From Candidatus Omnitrophota bacterium (GTDB taxonomy: Bacteria > Omnitrophota > Gorgyraeia > Gygaellales > Profunditerraquicolaceae), in NCBI GenBank assembly GCA_028687525.1, contig JAQTZX010000049.1:1-7945 (forward strand): a stretch of DNA of 7,945 nt, in the 5' to 3' direction. The stretch's first letter is position 1. Each line of letters starts with the position of its first letter. The notes below the pieces were generated by a model. That model ran no database searches. It saw only the letters and a list, made by a program, of their open reading frames with translations, and was not told the origin of the DNA. The translations under genes and the position numbers were made by a program. Shown here in pieces: positions 1 to 6,902 of this stretch.

Positions 1-101
1 CTACGGTTTTACATTCATACAATAAAATTAAAACAGAGTTAAATCGGGATGAAACACTTAAAGATAAGATTAACAGGATCATCCAGATCATTCAACAATA
101 A
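1..101 (+). CDS. dnaA: DnaA C-terminal fragment (partial, 5' end outside window)
   Basis: The complete codons start at base 3 and give 32 residues before a TAA at 99-101. The stretch TVLHSYNKIKTEL matches the end of DnaA domain IV, where a conserved H-x-TV--a-x-x-I signature lies in the last helices of the double-stranded DNA-binding domain that reads DnaA boxes. The tail that follows (DETLKDKINRIIQIIQQ) is a short amphipathic helix, as in other DnaA proteins. The position just upstream of dnaN on the same strand is the classical dnaA-dnaN order and supports the call. Only the tail is visible, so domains I-III and the AAA+ ATPase cannot be assessed. Confidence rests on the motif plus synteny. 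Confidence 0.85.
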   Translation, partial: TVLHSYNKIKTELNRDETLKDKINRIIQIIQQ

Positions 102-110
102 ATTAATATC

Positions 111-119
111 TTATCCAGA
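111..119 (+). promoter_or_regulatory. Possible DnaA box (one mismatch)
   Basis: TTATCCAGA differs from the consensus TTATCCACA at one base. It lies 10 bp after the dnaA stop and upstream of the most AT-rich tract, where a box could act in origin function or dnaA/dnaN autoregulation. No second convincing box was found on either strand in the gap, so this could be chance. Confidence 0.3.
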
Positions 120-197
120 GGTTGTTCTCCTTATATCTTTTGTAGAATCAGAGGGTTTTGTTTTTGTTAACAGATTTTCCGACAGCTTATTATTACT

Positions 198-227
198 TTG
201 ACTATTTAAGTTTTTTAAAAATATTAA
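198..227 (+). promoter_or_regulatory. Putative sigma-70-type promoter for dnaN
   Basis: TTGACT (198-203) matches the -35 consensus at 5 of 6 bases. TATTAA (222-227) is a 4 of 6 match to the -10 consensus after an 18-bp spacer. Transcription would begin around 233-236, leaving a short leader containing the AAGGGGG ribosome-binding site at 241-247. AT-rich sequence produces such matches by chance, so this is a modest call. Confidence 0.35.
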
Positions 228-252
228 GTATTAATAATAAAAGGGGGTAGGT

Positions 253-1344
253 ATGAGGTTTAAAGCCCAAAAGGAAATTTTGATCAAAGGAATCGATATT
301 ATCCAGAATATTATTTCAACAAAAGCAACATTGCCAATACTTTCCAATATTTTACTTGAAGCACAGCAAGATACACTGCGTATGACTTCAACCGATCTTA
401 ATATAGGGATAACCTGTGTAATTCCTGTGAATACCCTTGAACAAGGCGTGATAACGGTTCCCGCAAAAAGATTCAGCAGCATAGTCAGAGAATTATCGGA
501 GGGAGAGGTTGAAGTAACCACAAAGAAAAACAACATGATTACTATTGAAAATTCCTCGTGCCAGTTTAAAATTATTGGTTTACCGGGAGAGGAGTTTCCG
601 AGACTTCCGGAATTCAAGGATAAAGAGGCGATCAAATTGGACCAGCCTGTGCTTAAAGAAATGCTTAACTTGACCTCCTTCGCAGTATCCCTTGATGAAA
701 CCCGGTATATTCTTAACGGCATTCTTTTTAAGATCAATAAAAACGATATCACTCTTGTTGCCACTGACGGGAAGCGTTTGGCTATAGCGGAACGGAAACT
801 GAAACAGGATAGCAACAAAGAAACGCGCATTATCGTTCCCATTAAGACCATCCAGGAATTAAACCGTAATTTACAGGAAGAAGGCGAAGTATCTTTAATT
901 GTGGGGGCCAATCAGCTTTTATTCGATTTTGGCAAAGTGGTGATCATTTCCCGTTTGATCGAAGGAGAATTTCCCGATTATCAACAGGTGATTCCGCCGG
1001 TGTCCGATAACATGATAAAAATAGGCCGGGAACAATTCCTGCTGGCTATTAAGAGGGCTTCTTTACTTTCCACGCCCGATTATCAGGCGGTCAAACTGGA
1101 GGTTTTGAAAGACAAGGCCATGGTATCCAAGTCCACTCCCGATGTTGGGGAATCGCGTGAAGAACTGCCGGTAAAATATTCGGGCAAGGAAATGGCAATT
1201 GGGTTCAATCCCGGCTATTTGATCGACGTTTTGAAGAACCTTGCGCACGATGAGGTGGAATTCGAGGTTTCGGGAAGCGAAAAGCCGGGGGTAATCCGCA
1301 CTGAAGGGTATATATACATCGTTTTGCCCATGCGCATTGGATAA
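253..1344 (+). CDS. dnaN: DNA polymerase III beta subunit (sliding clamp)
   Basis: Encodes the beta clamp, a ring-shaped dimer that encircles DNA and tethers replicative polymerase and many repair proteins. At 363 residues it is close to the 366 of E. coli, consistent with three similar clamp domains of about 120 residues. Visible family motifs are LPILSNILLEA (27-37), ATDGKRLAIAERKL (170-183, the typical TDG-x-RLA loop), EGEFPDYQQVIP (237-248), and a C-terminus YIYIVLPMRIG that resembles the canonical Y-x-x-PMR-hydrophobic end bordering the partner-binding pocket. The ATG at 253 has an AAGGGGG Shine-Dalgarno at 241-247 with a 5-nt spacer. It follows dnaA and precedes the DUF721 gene by 2 nt, implying a shared transcript. 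The 5' half is richer in A+T than the 3' half. The call is secure. Confidence 0.98.
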   Translation: MRFKAQKEILIKGIDIIQNIISTKATLPILSNILLEAQQDTLRMTSTDLNIGITCVIPVNTLEQGVITVPAKRFSSIVRELSEGEVEVTTKKNNMITIENSSCQFKIIGLPGEEFPRLPEFKDKEAIKLDQPVLKEMLNLTSFAVSLDETRYILNGILFKINKNDITLVATDGKRLAIAERKLKQDSNKETRIIVPIKTIQELNRNLQEEGEVSLIVGANQLLFDFGKVVIISRLIEGEFPDYQQVIPPVSDNMIKIGREQFLLAIKRASLLSTPDYQAVKLEVLKDKAMVSKSTPDVGESREELPVKYSGKEMAIGFNPGYLIDVLKNLAHDEVEFEVSGSEKPGVIRTEGYIYIVLPMRIG

Positions 1345-1346
1345 TA

Positions 1347-1667
1347 ATGGAACAAATAAAAGGTACCGTTGAATCCCTGCTTTCCCGGCTTGAGGCAAAG
1401 AGTCAAAAGAACGAATTTCCCCGGGGCAGCCCCGAGGAATTATTGAAGAAAGTTTTTACCCGGAAGGAACAGGAGCAGGTGAGGTTCGGATATTTCCGCA
1501 ACGGAACGCTGGGAATAAGGGTGAGCTCATCAAGCTGGATGTATTATTTTAATATAAAAAAAGAAAAAGTGCTGGCAGCCGTGCGCAGCGTATCTCCGGC
1601 GGTCAAAGAGATACGTTTCAGTCTCGGGGATTTGTGTGATAAGCCGCGTATGCGCGAAACGGCGTGA
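1347..1667 (+). CDS. Short DUF721 / DciA-like protein
   Basis: A 106-residue protein starting 2 nt after the dnaN stop, with no clear Shine-Dalgarno, so translation is probably coupled to dnaN. The core GTLGIRVSSSSWMYYFNIKKEKVLA (53-77, W64) followed by VKEIRFSLG (86-94) fits the DUF721 pattern: a G-x-L-x-I-x-V strand, an S-S-x-W motif, a helix, then an I-R-F strand. DUF721 includes DciA, the ancestral loader of replicative helicase DnaB, and such genes commonly sit near recF/gyrB. Here the usual upstream W-x-x-(V/I)-V-G element is not recognisable, the protein is very short, and the N-terminus is charged with no membrane segment. Function as a helicase loader is inferred from family and location only. 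A strong Shine-Dalgarno for gyrB follows immediately. Confidence 0.72.
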   Translation: MEQIKGTVESLLSRLEAKSQKNEFPRGSPEELLKKVFTRKEQEQVRFGYFRNGTLGIRVSSSSWMYYFNIKKEKVLAAVRSVSPAVKEIRFSLGDLCDKPRMRETA

Positions 1668-1686
1668 AATATAAGGAGAAAAGTAT

Positions 1687-4107
1687 ATGACCGATAAGAA
1701 TGAGGGTGTTCAGGAAAAAAAGGCGTATGACGCGACGACCATTCAGGTTTTAGAAGGGATAGAAGCGGTACGGCGAAGGCCGGCGATGTATATAGGGGAT
1801 ACTTACCAGCGCGGGTTGCACCATCTGGTATATGAGGTCGTGGATAATTCCGTTGATGAGGCGCTGGGCGGCCATTGTGATAAGATCGAAGTCGTGGTTC
1901 ATGCCGATAACAGCGTAAGCGTGGCGGATAACGGCCGCGGCATCCCGGTTGATATTCACAAAACCGAAAAGAAACCGGCGGTGGAAGTGGTATTGACAAC
2001 CCTGCATGCCGGCGGAAAATTCGACCATGAAGCGTATAAAGTTTCCGGCGGTTTGCACGGCGTGGGGGTCAGTGTGGTCAACGCACTTTCCGAATGGCTG
2101 GAAGTGGAGGTGAAACGCGACGGGAAGATTTATCACCAGCGGTATGAACGGGGAAGGACCGCTTCCAAGCTCGCCATCATCGGCAAAACAAAATCCACCG
2201 GGACCAAGGTAACTTTTAAAACCGACAAAACCATTTTTAAAAGTATCGATTATTCGTACGACATACTTAGCAACCGGCTTAGGGAATTGGCTTTTTTAAA
2301 CAAGGGGCTGGAGGTCGGCCTTAAAGACGAACGCAGCGATAAGGAAGCGGTTTTTAAATTCAGCGGCGGGATCGTTTCTTTTGCGGAGTATTTGAACAAA
2401 AATAAAACCCCGTTGCATAAGATAATTTATTTTGAAAAAGAAAAAGAAGGAGTTAAGCTGGAAGTCGCGCTCCAGTATACCGACGGATACGCGGAGAACC
2501 TTTATTCTTTTGCCAATAACATCAATACGTTGGAGGGAGGGACGCATCTTTCCGGGTTCAAATCCGCGCTGACCCGCGCCATCAACCAGTATGCAAAGTC
2601 AAAGAACCTGTTGAAGGATGATTTGAGTATTGCCGGTGAAGATGCCCGCGAGGGGTTGACCGCGGTCATCTCTGTGAAAATACCCAATCCGCAGTTTGAG
2701 GGACAGACTAAAACCAAGCTGGGAAATTCCGAGGTGGAAGGTTTGACCGCTTCGGCGGTATTCGACGCCATCGGTAGTTTTTTTGAAGAGAATCCTTCGA
2801 TCGCGAATAAAGTTGTGGATAAAGTTATCCTGTCTTCGCGCGCGCGCGAGGCGGCGAGAAAAGCCAGGGAATTAACGCGCAGAAAAGGCGCGCTGGAATC
2901 CGGCGGCCTTCCGGGAAAATTAGCCGATTGTTCGGAACGCGACCCCGTGCTCTGCGAAATGTACATCGTCGAGGGAGATTCCGCAGGCGGCTCGGCCAAA
3001 CAAGGACGGGACAGAAGGTTCCAGGCTATATTGCCGATCAAGGGAAAGATATTGAACGTGGAAAAATCGCGCCTTGACAAAATCCTTTCGAACGACGAGA
3101 TTCGTACGATCATCACCGCTTTAGGAACCGGGGTGGGAGAGGAATTCGATATTACCAAACTTAGGTATCACAAAATAGTGCTCATGGCGGATGCGGATGT
3201 CGATGGTTCGCATATTCGTACTTTGCTGCTCACTCTTTTTTACCGCCAGATGCAGAAGCTGGTAGAAGAAGGGTATGTGTATATCGCGCAGCCGCCGCTT
3301 TATAAGATAAAACGGGGGAGCCGTGAAGAGTACATTCAGACCGAGCAACAGCTGGATGCTATGCTTTTGGAATTGGGGAGGGAAAATCAACACCTTTCCC
3401 GGTTAAAGAATAAGGAAGTCTTTACGGATAACCAATTTAAAGATGTTTTAAGTTTATTAGTGGAGATAGAAAAGACCGGAAAGAACTTAGAGAAAAGGGG
3501 AGTTAATTTTGCAGAATACATCAGTCTTAGACACCAAAAGACCAAAAAAATGCCGATTTATAGGGTAAAAGTGGATGGTAAGACCCATTTCGTTTATTCT
3601 GATAAAGAGTTGGCCGAACTCGCGGATAAAGAGACTGGAGAAGCCGAAGGCGATATCCTTGAGATTTTTGAAGCGCAAGATATTGAAAATATTGTTGTTA
3701 AAATAGAAAAGACCGAGTTGGATATCGAGACGTATAGCCAGGAGCTGATCGCAATTTTAAATAAAATCCCTGTAAATGAAGTCTCAAAGAAAGTAAAGCC
3801 TTTATACAGGGTAAACGATGAGAAAGAACAGCATGATTTTCTTGCTTTAAAAGATGTTTTGATTTATATTAAAGAGCAGGCGACTAAGGGGATGCACATT
3901 CAAAGATACAAAGGTTTGGGAGAAATGAATCCCCAGCAGTTGTGGGAAACTACTATGAATCCCGAGAAACGCACTATGTTAAAAGTAACCCTTGAAGACG
4001 CGGCCGAGACAGACCGGATGTTTACGATGTTGATGGGTGATCAGGTGGAGCCGCGGAGGGAATTCATTGAAGTAAATGCGCATAAGGTTAAAAATCTGGA
4101 TATTTAA
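1687..4107 (+). CDS. gyrB: DNA gyrase subunit B
   Basis: The ATPase subunit of type IIA topoisomerase gyrase, which with GyrA introduces negative supercoils in the cytoplasm. The protein has 806 residues (E. coli 804). GHKL ATPase: YEVVDNSVDEA (49-59; E50 aligns with the catalytic Glu, N54 with the Mg-binding Asn), DNGRGIP (81-87), HAGGKF (107-112), GLHGVGVSVVNALS (122-135). Transducer: QFEGQTKTKLGN (336-347). TOPRIM: EGDSAGG (429-435) and DADVDGSH (502-509) supply the metal-binding acids, with PIKGKILNVEK (450-460). C-terminus: RYKGLGEMNP (740-749) and MGDQVEPRR (783-791). Between PPLYK (536-540) and RYKGLGEM lies a family-type insertion of about 180 residues, as in E. coli and absent from short Firmicute GyrB. 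DNA for this insertion (3421-3900) is only about 36% GC, against 55-62% in nearby core segments. The ATG at 1687 has AAGGAG at 1673-1678. gyrA follows after 49 nt. ParE is unlikely, given the RYKGLGEMNP tail and the adjacent gyrA. Confidence 0.98.
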   Translation: MTDKNEGVQEKKAYDATTIQVLEGIEAVRRRPAMYIGDTYQRGLHHLVYEVVDNSVDEALGGHCDKIEVVVHADNSVSVADNGRGIPVDIHKTEKKPAVEVVLTTLHAGGKFDHEAYKVSGGLHGVGVSVVNALSEWLEVEVKRDGKIYHQRYERGRTASKLAIIGKTKSTGTKVTFKTDKTIFKSIDYSYDILSNRLRELAFLNKGLEVGLKDERSDKEAVFKFSGGIVSFAEYLNKNKTPLHKIIYFEKEKEGVKLEVALQYTDGYAENLYSFANNINTLEGGTHLSGFKSALTRAINQYAKSKNLLKDDLSIAGEDAREGLTAVISVKIPNPQFEGQTKTKLGNSEVEGLTASAVFDAIGSFFEENPSIANKVVDKVILSSRAREAARKARELTRRKGALESGGLPGKLADCSERDPVLCEMYIVEGDSAGGSAKQGRDRRFQAILPIKGKILNVEKSRLDKILSNDEIRTIITALGTGVGEEFDITKLRYHKIVLMADADVDGSHIRTLLLTLFYRQMQKLVEEGYVYIAQPPLYKIKRGSREEYIQTEQQLDAMLLELGRENQHLSRLKNKEVFTDNQFKDVLSLLVEIEKTGKNLEKRGVNFAEYISLRHQKTKKMPIYRVKVDGKTHFVYSDKELAELADKETGEAEGDILEIFEAQDIENIVVKIEKTELDIETYSQELIAILNKIPVNEVSKKVKPLYRVNDEKEQHDFLALKDVLIYIKEQATKGMHIQRYKGLGEMNPQQLWETTMNPEKRTMLKVTLEDAAETDRMFTMLMGDQVEPRREFIEVNAHKVKNLDI

Positions 4108-4156
4108 CCGCATCAATGAGCCTGGAATTTAGGCTAAACATATCGGAGCAGTCAAT

Positions 4157-6586
4157 ATGTATACGCGAAACGAAAATATCGTCCCGGTTTATATTGAAGA
4201 AGAAGTAAAGGATGCATACCTGAATTATGCGATGAGCGTTATTGTAGGCAGGGCCCTGCCGGATGTGCGCGACGGCCTGAAGCCGGTGCACCGCCGTATT
4301 TTGTACGCCATGCAGGAGCTAAATCTTGAATATGGTAAACCGCATAAGAAGTGCGCCCGTATTGTCGGAGAGGTATTGGGTAAATATCATCCTCACGGGG
4401 ATGTTGCGGTGTATGACACTCTGGTGCGTTTGGCGCAGGAGTTTTCCATGCGCTATCCGCTGGTTGACGGACAGGGGAATTTCGGTTCGGTTGACGGGGA
4501 TTCGGCGGCGGCTATGCGTTATACCGAGGCGCGCTTAACCGGTATTGCCGATGAGATGTTGAAGGATATCGAGAAAGAAACCGTTAACTTCGGGCCGAAC
4601 TTCGACGCCTCTTTGAAAGAACCGCTCTTGCTGCCCGCGGTGCTGCCGAACCTTTTGGTCAACGGCTCAAGCGGTATCGCGGTAGGCATGGCAACGAATA
4701 TCCCCCCGCATAACCTGAACGAGGTCGCGGACGCAGTAATTTATTTTCTCGATCATCCCACAGCCGAACCCAAGGAATTGATGCGGTATATCAAGGGGCC
4801 GGATTTTCCCACCGGAGGGATCATCTGCGGGAAAGAGGGGATAAAATCCGCATATCAGACCGGCAGGGGAAAGCTTACCGTCCGCGCGCGCGCGAACATA
4901 GAACATCAGAAAAACGGCAAAGACTTGATTGTAATAACCGAGATTCCGTATCAAGTCCAGAAAGCCGGTGTTATCGAAGTGATCGCCGGACTGGTTGAAG
5001 ATAAAAAGATCGAAGGGATTTCCGACATACGCGACGAGTCCGATAAAGACGGTATGCGCATCGTTGTAGAGTTAAAACGGGATGTCGAGCCGCAGATAAT
5101 CCTGAACCAGCTTTTTAAACATACACAGCTTGAGACCACCTTCGGGATCATCATGCTTGCGTTGGTGGAAAACAGGCCGCGGGTCTTGAATCTGTGCCAG
5201 GTCGTCGGTTATTATATCGACCATCGTAAAGTGATAATCCGCCGCAGGACGCAGTTTGATCTGGATAAGGCGCTGAAACGGGCGCACATCCTGGAAGGAT
5301 TAAAGATCGCTCTTAAATATATCGACCGGATCATTAAAATCATAAAAAATTCCAAGAATACGGAGACGGCTAAGACGGAATTGATAAAAGAATTCGGGCT
5401 TTCCGGTATACAGGCACAGGCGATTCTGGAGATGCAGCTGCAGCGTTTGACCGGCCTGGAGCGGGATAAGATAGAAGCCGAGTATATGGAGCTGCTCAAG
5501 AAAATAGAGTTGTGCCGGGCGATCCTTGCCTCGGAGAAAAAAATCGAGGCCATCATAAAGGATGAGCTTGAAGAGGTGAAAAAGAAATACGGCGACGAGC
5601 GCAGGACGGAGATCGTCGGTGAAGTCGAAGAACTGGAAGTCGAGGATCTGATCGCCGAGGAAGATGTGGTTGTCACTATCAGCCACAATGGATATATCAA
5701 ACGTCTGCCGGTGAGCGCCTACCGTAAACAGAAGCGCGGCGGCACGGGAGCCTCCGGAGCCGAGGTGAAGGAAGAGGATTTCATTGAACATCTCTTTGTT
5801 GCCTCAACCAAGGATTTCCTTTTGATCTTTACCGACAAAGGGCAGGTGTACTGGTTGAAGGTGTACGAGATCCCGCAGTCCGGGCGCACGTCCAAAGGGA
5901 AATCCATTGTCAATCTTCTCAACGTGGGGACGGATGAAAAGATCAGTTCTACTATTCCCATCCGGGAATTCGCTCCCGATAAATACTTAGTCATGGTTAC
6001 CAAGCTCGGCCTTATAAAAAAGACCAGCCTGGATGCCTATAGCAATCCGCGTAAAGGCGGTATTATCGGTATCACGCTCGAAGATAAAGACGCGTTGATC
6101 GGAGTTGAGCTGACTGACGGGAAACAAGAAGTGCTTATCGGCACACGGCTTGGACAGTCGATCCGGTTTTCCGAATCGCATGTGCGCGAAATGGGAAGGG
6201 CGGCGCGCGGCGTCCGCGGTATTTCGCTCGGGAAGAAGGATGAAGTTATCGCGATGGTGATTATCCAGAAGGATTCCACCATTTTGACCGTGAATGAACT
6301 TGGCTTTGCCAAGCGAACGGCGGCTGAAGAATATCGCTTGACCAACCGGGGCGGTAAAGGTATTATAAATGTCAAAGTTACGGATAAAAACGGCGCTGCT
6401 GTGAGCCTGAAAACGGTCAACGATAAAGATGAGTTGATGGTAATCACGGAGAATGGGATGTTCCTGCGATGCGCCGTTAAGGATATCCGCACGTCGGGCA
6501 GGTCAACACAAGGAGTCCGGTTGATCAAGCTCCAGAATAAGGATTGCGTTTCATGTGTTGCCTCGGTGATTGCGGAAGAAGAATAA
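4157..6586 (+). CDS. gyrA: DNA gyrase subunit A
   Basis: The DNA breakage-reunion subunit of gyrase, 809 residues. The winged-helix/tower core opens with AYLNYAMSVIVGRALPDVRDG (20-40). The catalytic tyrosine is Y122 in AAAMRYTEARLT, with R121 beside it, and numbering matches E. coli GyrA at this point. The isoleucine wedge region SSGIAVGMATNIPPHN (171-186) is intact. The C-terminal beta-pinwheel starts near residue 500, and its GyrA box is QKRGGTG (525-531), a variant of Q(R/K)RGG(R/K)G with Thr in the sixth place. Later blades carry RGGKG (731-735) and GRSTQGVRLIKL (781-792). The C-terminal acidic tail is very short (EEE). In the quinolone-determining segment HPHGDVAVYD, V83 replaces the usual Ser or Thr while D87 is kept. 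The ATG at 4157 is preceded by CGGAG at 4144-4148. A GyrA box plus adjacent gyrB favour GyrA over ParC. Confidence 0.97.
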   Translation: MYTRNENIVPVYIEEEVKDAYLNYAMSVIVGRALPDVRDGLKPVHRRILYAMQELNLEYGKPHKKCARIVGEVLGKYHPHGDVAVYDTLVRLAQEFSMRYPLVDGQGNFGSVDGDSAAAMRYTEARLTGIADEMLKDIEKETVNFGPNFDASLKEPLLLPAVLPNLLVNGSSGIAVGMATNIPPHNLNEVADAVIYFLDHPTAEPKELMRYIKGPDFPTGGIICGKEGIKSAYQTGRGKLTVRARANIEHQKNGKDLIVITEIPYQVQKAGVIEVIAGLVEDKKIEGISDIRDESDKDGMRIVVELKRDVEPQIILNQLFKHTQLETTFGIIMLALVENRPRVLNLCQVVGYYIDHRKVIIRRRTQFDLDKALKRAHILEGLKIALKYIDRIIKIIKNSKNTETAKTELIKEFGLSGIQAQAILEMQLQRLTGLERDKIEAEYMELLKKIELCRAILASEKKIEAIIKDELEEVKKKYGDERRTEIVGEVEELEVEDLIAEEDVVVTISHNGYIKRLPVSAYRKQKRGGTGASGAEVKEEDFIEHLFVASTKDFLLIFTDKGQVYWLKVYEIPQSGRTSKGKSIVNLLNVGTDEKISSTIPIREFAPDKYLVMVTKLGLIKKTSLDAYSNPRKGGIIGITLEDKDALIGVELTDGKQEVLIGTRLGQSIRFSESHVREMGRAARGVRGISLGKKDEVIAMVIIQKDSTILTVNELGFAKRTAAEEYRLTNRGGKGIINVKVTDKNGAAVSLKTVNDKDELMVITENGMFLRCAVKDIRTSGRSTQGVRLIKLQNKDCVSCVASVIAEEE

Positions 6587-6604
6587 TTCGGCAACAGAGG
6601 CACC

Positions 6605-6811
6605 GGTAGTTGTGAGGATATCGAGAAACGATTAAGGCGGCACAATCAGAATAGTGTACGCGCAACAAAGCATAGAGGGCCATTTAAGGTAGTTTATAAA
6701 GAGGTGTATGGCAGTAGAAGTGAAGCGTTAAAGCGGGAACATGAAATAAAGAGTTACAAAGGCAATAGTAAATTTGATAAATTGTTTACAACGTACGTCC
6801 CCATCGTCTAG
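6605..6811 (+). pseudogene. 5'-truncated solo GIY-YIG nuclease remnant (copy 1)
   Basis: An open frame without a usable start codon encodes 68 residues beginning GSCEDIEKRLRRHN and continuing through ATKHRGPFKVVYKEVY and LKREHEIKSYKG to a TAG at 6809-6811. These are the Arg/His helix region and the Glu-containing R-E-x-E-I-K-S segment of small single-domain GIY-YIG proteins (the UPF0213/YhbQ-like type). The GIY strand and most of the YIG strand are missing, so no nuclease can be made from it. It begins 18 nt after the gyrA stop and lies in the same frame as gyrA. Its last five codons, including the stop, lie inside the tRNA-Glu fragment. The frame is otherwise uninterrupted, which suggests fairly recent truncation. 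Confidence 0.85.
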
Positions 6812-6833
6812 TCTGGTCAGGACAAGAGCTTTT
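6797..6833 (+). pseudogene. tRNA-Glu 5' fragment (tRNA positions 1-37 by simple count)
   Basis: These 37 nt are identical to 7161-7197 of the intact tRNA-Glu: 5' acceptor strand GTCCCCA, complete D arm, 5' anticodon stem AGAGC, and the first four T of the anticodon loop. Sequence then changes to the palindromic insert. One extra T (6834) makes the left boundary ambiguous by a base. The missing T arm and 3' acceptor strand make this non-functional. Confidence 0.92.
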
Positions 6834-6902
6834 TCCCGCCACCGGCGTTAGACGGGTGGGTGGCGGGATCCCGTCGCTTGGAGTTAAATAATGGCGACGG
6901 GA
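6834..6902. repeat. 69-bp insert of two abutting perfect stem-loops inside a tRNA-Glu anticodon loop
   Basis: Stem-loop 1 pairs TCCCGCCACC (6834-6843) with GGTGGCGGGA (6859-6868), a perfect 10-bp stem with a 15-nt loop. Stem-loop 2 starts at the very next base and pairs TCCCGTCGC (6869-6877) with GCGACGGGA (6894-6902), a perfect 9-bp stem with a 16-nt loop. Together they fill exactly the interval between tRNA fragment 6797-6833 and tRNA fragment 6903-6916. Both stems begin TCCCG and end CGGGA, so the unit has short terminal inverted repeats and an internal mirror of them. This resembles a REP/BIME- or MITE-like palindromic element. No target-site duplication or transposase is visible. Its loop 2 carries GGAG (6880-6883) and ATG (6891). 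Confidence 0.8.

Larger units (their letters stand above)
102..252. other. AT-rich dnaA-dnaN intergenic region, candidate oriC or unwinding region
   Basis: No reading frame is present between the dnaA stop and the dnaN start. By hand count 102-240 is about 24% GC, and 181-240 is about 15% GC with runs of A and T, against roughly 40-60% in the genes. In many bacteria the dnaA-dnaN gap holds oriC, and such an AT-rich tract would suit a DNA unwinding element. Only one near-consensus DnaA box (111-119) is visible, so a full origin is not demonstrated. The low GC may also just reflect the dnaN promoter and leader. Confidence 0.35.
6604..6833 (+). repeat. Direct repeat copy 1 (GIY-YIG 3' part plus tRNA-Glu 5' half)
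   Basis: Aligned by eye with 6967-7197, this block shows 9 substitutions and one single-base indel over about 230 bp, roughly 96% identity, at a spacing of 363-364 bp. It covers the C-terminal two thirds of a GIY-YIG frame and the first 37 nt of tRNA-Glu. Identity starts at CGGTAG and ends in the anticodon loop (TTTT). Four of the eight affected codons are synonymous. Confidence 0.93.

Noticed and set aside
231..911. Long open frame on the minus strand across dnaN
   Set aside because: It is antisense to a secure dnaN, has no recognisable domain, and is explained as a shadow of the coding frame. Similar minus-strand frames over gyrB, gyrA and glmS were dismissed for the same reason.
4086..4109. 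Inverted repeat GGTTAAA / TTTAACC spanning the gyrB stop codon
   Set aside because: A 7-bp AT-rich stem with no following T tract and gyrA only 49 nt after the stop. It is unlikely to be a terminator and most likely chance.
4119..4135. AGCCT / AGGCT mini-hairpin between gyrB and gyrA
   Set aside because: Only 5 bp of stem with no conserved context; too weak to call an attenuator or regulatory site.
6834..6902. CRISPR-like repeat or intrinsic terminator
   Set aside because: There is no repeat-spacer periodicity and neither stem is followed by a T tract. The two adjoining stems fit a palindromic insertion better.
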